The notes under the pieces are model-generated. The model ran no database searches. It saw only the letters and a program-made list of their open reading frames with translations, and was not told where the DNA came from. From Rhizobium leguminosarum (GTDB taxonomy: Bacteria; Pseudomonadota; Alphaproteobacteria; Rhizobiales; Rhizobiaceae), in contig NZ_JAGIOR010000006.1 of the NCBI RefSeq assembly GCF_017876795.1, positions 1 through 64,000 on the forward strand: 64,000 bases of DNA, read 5' to 3'. Both the position numbers and the translations under genes were made by a program. Shown one piece after another: positions 61,654 to 64,000 of the stretch (its first letter is position 1; every line of letters starts with the position of its first letter).

Positions 61654-61671
61654 AGGTGCAAAATTGCACAT
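61654..61671. promoter_or_regulatory. tra-box-like palindrome upstream of trbB
   Basis: AGGTGCAAAATTGCACAT has perfect arms GTGCAA and TTGCAC around AA, like the 18-bp boxes bound by TraR/LuxR-type quorum regulators (ATGTGCAG...CTGCACAT). It lies 64 bases before trbB. No traI or traR is in the window, so quorum control is inferred from the site only. Confidence 0.5.
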
Positions 61672-61734
61672 AGACTTCGGGCTCCGACCGGGGTCTGTCT
61701 CCTCTCGCACTCAAACGAGGAGACGAGCTTTCCC

Positions 61735-62700
61735 ATGCTTCAGTCGCACTCCCGCCTTGTCCGCAAGCTCCAGGACGCACTCGGGGAACACCTTTGCATC
61801 GCATTAGATGACCCGACGGTCGTCGAGATTATGCTCAACCCTGATGGTAAGCTTTTCATCGAGCGCCTCGGCCATGGCGTCGCGCCAGCTGGCGAGATGC
61901 AGGCGGCCGCAGCCGAGACGGTCATCGGATCGGTCGCGCACGCACTCCAGTCTGAAGCCGATGGAGAACGACCAATCATCTCAGGTGAACTGCCCATTGG
62001 CGGCCACCGTTTTGAAGGTCTCCTGCCTCCCGTCGTCAATTCACCAACTTTCACGATCCGCCGGCGTGCTTCGCGGCTTATTCCGCTCGACGACTATGTG
62101 ACCGCGAAGATCATGACCGAAGCGCAGGCTTCGATTATCCGCAGCGCCATCACCGACCGGCTGAACATAGTCATCGCCGGCGGGACGGGCTCGGGCAAGA
62201 CGACGCTCGCGAACGCGGTCATCGCCGAGATCGTTTCGGCCGCACCGGAAGACAGAATGGTGATCCTCGAGGACACGTCCGAAATCCAATGCGCAGCAGA
62301 AAATGCTGTCTGTCTGCACACGAGCGACGCGATCGACATGGCCCGCCTTTTCAAGAGCACGATGCGCCTGCGTCCCGACCGCATCATCGTTGGCGAGGTG
62401 CGGGACGGCGCCGCACTGACCCTCCTAAAAGCATGGAACACCGGACATCCCGGGGGCGTCACGACGATCCATTCCAACTCTGCCATGTCGGCGCTTCGAC
62501 GCCTCGAGCAACTGACATCGGAAGCCAGCCAGCAGCCAATGCAAGCCGTGATCGGCGAAGCGGTCGATCTAGTGATCTCGATCCAACGCGCCGGGCGCGG
62601 CCGCCGGGTGAGGGAGGTTCTCCATGTCGAGGGGTTCAACGGCTCGCGCTACCAGACGGAACATTATCCGCAAATCGATGAGGACAGTCATGCAGCATAG
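61735..62700 (+). CDS. trbB: TrbB conjugation ATPase
   Basis: This 321-residue VirB11-family ATPase of the Trb mating channel has Walker [10 protein letters not shown] near residue 152, the Asp-box LEDTSEI, Walker [14 protein letters not shown] and the His-box [18 protein letters not shown] lies upstream of the ATG. It opens the trb operon, without the traI that precedes it on Ti-type plasmids. Confidence 0.97.
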   Translation: MLQSHSRLVRKLQDALGEHLCIALDDPTVVEIMLNPDGKLFIERLGHGVAPAGEMQAAAAETVIGSVAHALQSEADGERPIISGELPIGGHRFEGLLPPVVNSPTFTIRRRASRLIPLDDYVTAKIMTEAQASIIRSAITDRLNIVIAGGTGSGKTTLANAVIAEIVSAAPEDRMVILEDTSEIQCAAENAVCLHTSDAIDMARLFKSTMRLRPDRIIVGEVRDGAALTLLKAWNTGHPGGVTTIHSNSAMSALRRLEQLTSEASQQPMQAVIGEAVDLVISIQRAGRGRRVREVLHVEGFNGSRYQTEHYPQIDEDSHAA

Positions 62701-63085
62701 TCGCTTTTTTCGCTTGGGACTTTTTGGCGCGTTGCTTTGCGCTTCGCTTGCGCAGCCAGTACTTGCAGGTTCGGGCGGCGGAAGCCTGCCTTGGGAGGGT
62801 CCCCTCGAGCAGATCCAGCAGTCCATCACCGGACCGGTCGCCGGCTATATTGCACTGGCCGCGGTCGCGATTGCCGGCGGCATGCTGATCTTCGGCGGGG
62901 AGCTCAACGATTTTGCACGGCGCTTGGTGTACGTGGTGTTGGTCGCTGGGATCTTGCTTGGCGCAACGACGATCGTCGGTCTCTTCGGCTCGACCGGAGC
63001 TTCGATCGGCGGCTCGTTTGTCGCCGGCCAGACTGCGGTCCCGAACACAAATCGGGTGGGGGGAGGGGAGGGGCGTCATGGCTGA
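62690..63085 (+). CDS. trbC: TrbC pilin
   Basis: This 131-residue pilin precursor has a signal peptide ([20 protein letters not shown] to VLAG) and two hydrophobic helices ([20 protein letters not shown] and [20 protein letters not shown]), as in TrbC/VirB2 pilins that are cyclised. ATG 62690 overlaps the trbB end; an ATG 12 bases earlier is possible. Confidence 0.92.
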   Translation: MQHSRFFRLGLFGALLCASLAQPVLAGSGGGSLPWEGPLEQIQQSITGPVAGYIALAAVAIAGGMLIFGGELNDFARRLVYVVLVAGILLGATTIVGLFGSTGASIGGSFVAGQTAVPNTNRVGGGEGRHG

Positions 63086-63377
63086 CACGGGCGCCGGGCT
63101 CCATCGCAACCGGATCCATCGCGCTCTGTCGCGGCCAAATCTTTTGATGGGAGCGGATCGAGAGCTTGTACTGCTGACCGGGCTCGCGGCGATCATCCTG
63201 ATCTTCGTCGTGCTGACCGTCTATTCGGCCCTGTTCGGAGTGGCAATCTGGATCGTTGTCTTCGGCGCGCTCCGCATGATGGCTAAGTCTGACCCGATGA
63301 TGCGCAAAGTCTATGCCCGCCATATGCGGTATCGAGCGCATTACCTTCCGACCTCCGCGCCTTGGCGTCGATACTGA
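63078..63377 (+). CDS. trbD: TrbD inner-membrane protein
   Basis: This 99-residue VirB3-like protein ([20 protein letters not shown]) has one long hydrophobic stretch ([20 protein letters not shown] to IWIVVFGAL) and a basic end. ATG 63078 has GGAGGGG upstream and overlaps the trbC stop by 8 bases. Confidence 0.92.
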   Translation: MADTGAGLHRNRIHRALSRPNLLMGADRELVLLTGLAAIILIFVVLTVYSALFGVAIWIVVFGALRMMAKSDPMMRKVYARHMRYRAHYLPTSAPWRRY

Positions 63378-63387
63378 GGAGACGTCG

Positions 63388-64000
63388 ATGGTCGCTTTAG
63401 GAACATTTCGATCGACCGGTCCGTCATTCGCTGACCTGGTTCCCTATGCGGGCCTCGTCGATAATGGCATCCTTCTGCTGAAGGACGGTAGTCTAATGGC
63501 CGGCTGGTATTTTGCCGGTCCGGATTCAGAAAGCGCAACCAATTCCGAGCGCAACGAGCTTTCCCGTCAGATCAACTCGATCCTATCGCGGCTGGGTACA
63601 GGCTGGATGATCCAGGTCGAGGCCGTGCGGGTACCGACAACTGAGTACCCGTCTGCTGAGCGCAGCTATTTCCCCGATACTGTCACGTCGCTGATCGATG
63701 ACGAGCGTCGGCGGCATTTTGGACAGGAGCGCGGACATTTCGAAAGCCGGCACGCGCTCATCTTGACATACCGGCCGCCAGAACGACGCCGATCCGGCCT
63801 GACCCGCTATATCTACTCAGATACCGAAAGCCGCTCAGCAAAATATGCCGACACCGCTCTCGATGCGTTTCGGCGCTCGATCAGGGAGATCGAGCAGTAT
63901 CTCGGCAATGTTCTCTCGGTGCAGCGCATGCAGACGCGAGAGGTTTCCGAACGCGAAGGTAGTCGCGTCGCGCGCTACGACGAGCTCTTCCAGTTCATTC
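63388..64000 (+). CDS. trbE: TrbE conjugation ATPase, N-terminal part
   Basis: ATG 63388, after GAGGAG and 10 bases past trbD, opens a frame that runs off the window. The encoded start (MVALGTFRSTGPSFADLVPY, AGLVDNGILLLKDGSLMAGW, YFAGPD) is typical of TrbE, the VirB4-type ATPase of the Trb channel. About 204 of some 820 residues are present, before any Walker motif. Confidence 0.95.
   Translation, partial: MVALGTFRSTGPSFADLVPYAGLVDNGILLLKDGSLMAGWYFAGPDSESATNSERNELSRQINSILSRLGTGWMIQVEAVRVPTTEYPSAERSYFPDTVTSLIDDERRRHFGQERGHFESRHALILTYRPPERRRSGLTRYIYSDTESRSAKYADTALDAFRRSIREIEQYLGNVLSVQRMQTREVSEREGSRVARYDELFQFI

Overview
The window is plasmid DNA from an alpha-proteobacterium of the Rhizobiaceae (Rhizobium/Sinorhizobium type). 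The evidence is a complete repABC replication unit with parS sites and a repB-repC antisense RNA, a divergent trb conjugation operon, a VirB-type type IV secretion operon with a VirG-like regulator and a vir-box-like site, a TtsI-type regulator with a tts box (both specific to rhizobial type III secretion), and a very large SKWP-repeat protein of the kind delivered by type III systems. The rest is typical symbiosis or accessory plasmid mosaic: nested insertion sequences, a Tn3-family transposon, toxin-antitoxin pairs and many broken genes.

Layout. 0.4-9.5 kb (minus): a 2,755-residue SKWP-repeat effector candidate with a complete shikimate-kinase module near its C-terminus, followed 20-40 bases later by a VirA-like histidine-kinase core. 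9.5-14.4 kb: transposon debris, including an IS6-family element split by an IS66-family element that leaves an exact 8-bp target duplication and carries a YecA-like passenger gene. 14.5-24.8 kb (minus): virB1 to virB11, tightly coupled, with an extra 45-residue lipoprotein gene between virB4 and virB5 and a vir-box-like palindrome upstream. 25-31 kb: IS remnants, virG, a decayed secretin gene, a frameshifted ttsI and a tts box, then about 1 kb without genes. 31-38 kb: an IS5-family transposase split by IS21, further IS21 remnants and a Phd-type toxin-antitoxin pair. 38-47.7 kb: an unusual accessory locus. It has two envelope genes (one frameshifted, one cut by an IS), a PurA/PurZ-like adenylosuccinate-synthetase homologue fused to part of a nucleotide-kinase-like domain, a DUF7002-type protein, an HD hydrolase and a PEP-synthase-like ATP-grasp protein. 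An IS66-family element splits the PurA/PurZ-like gene, but the gene can be rebuilt exactly across an 8-bp duplication, which shows that it overlapped the DUF7002 gene. 47.9-57.4 kb: a DUF1612-type gene, a complete Tn3-family transposon that landed on the start of an antitoxin gene, a PIN toxin, an orphan antitoxin, a tyrosine recombinase, a HigBA-like pair and a serine recombinase. 57.5-64 kb: repC, repB and repA on the minus strand and trbB, trbC, trbD and the start of trbE on the plus strand. The region between repA and trbB holds two operator-like palindromes.

How it may work together (inference). VirG and the vir box suggest regulated expression of the VirB channel; no virD4 or full-length virA lies in the window. 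The TtsI remnant and the SKWP protein point to a type III system elsewhere in the genome. Trb is the conjugation channel, while repABC and the toxin-antitoxin pairs keep the plasmid. The PurZ-like/HD/ATP-grasp/DUF7002 group is the best candidate for a poorly described nucleotide-based system, possibly anti-phage or DNA-modifying. In this copy it is disabled by the IS66 insertion and seems to have lost the P-loop of its N-terminal domain.
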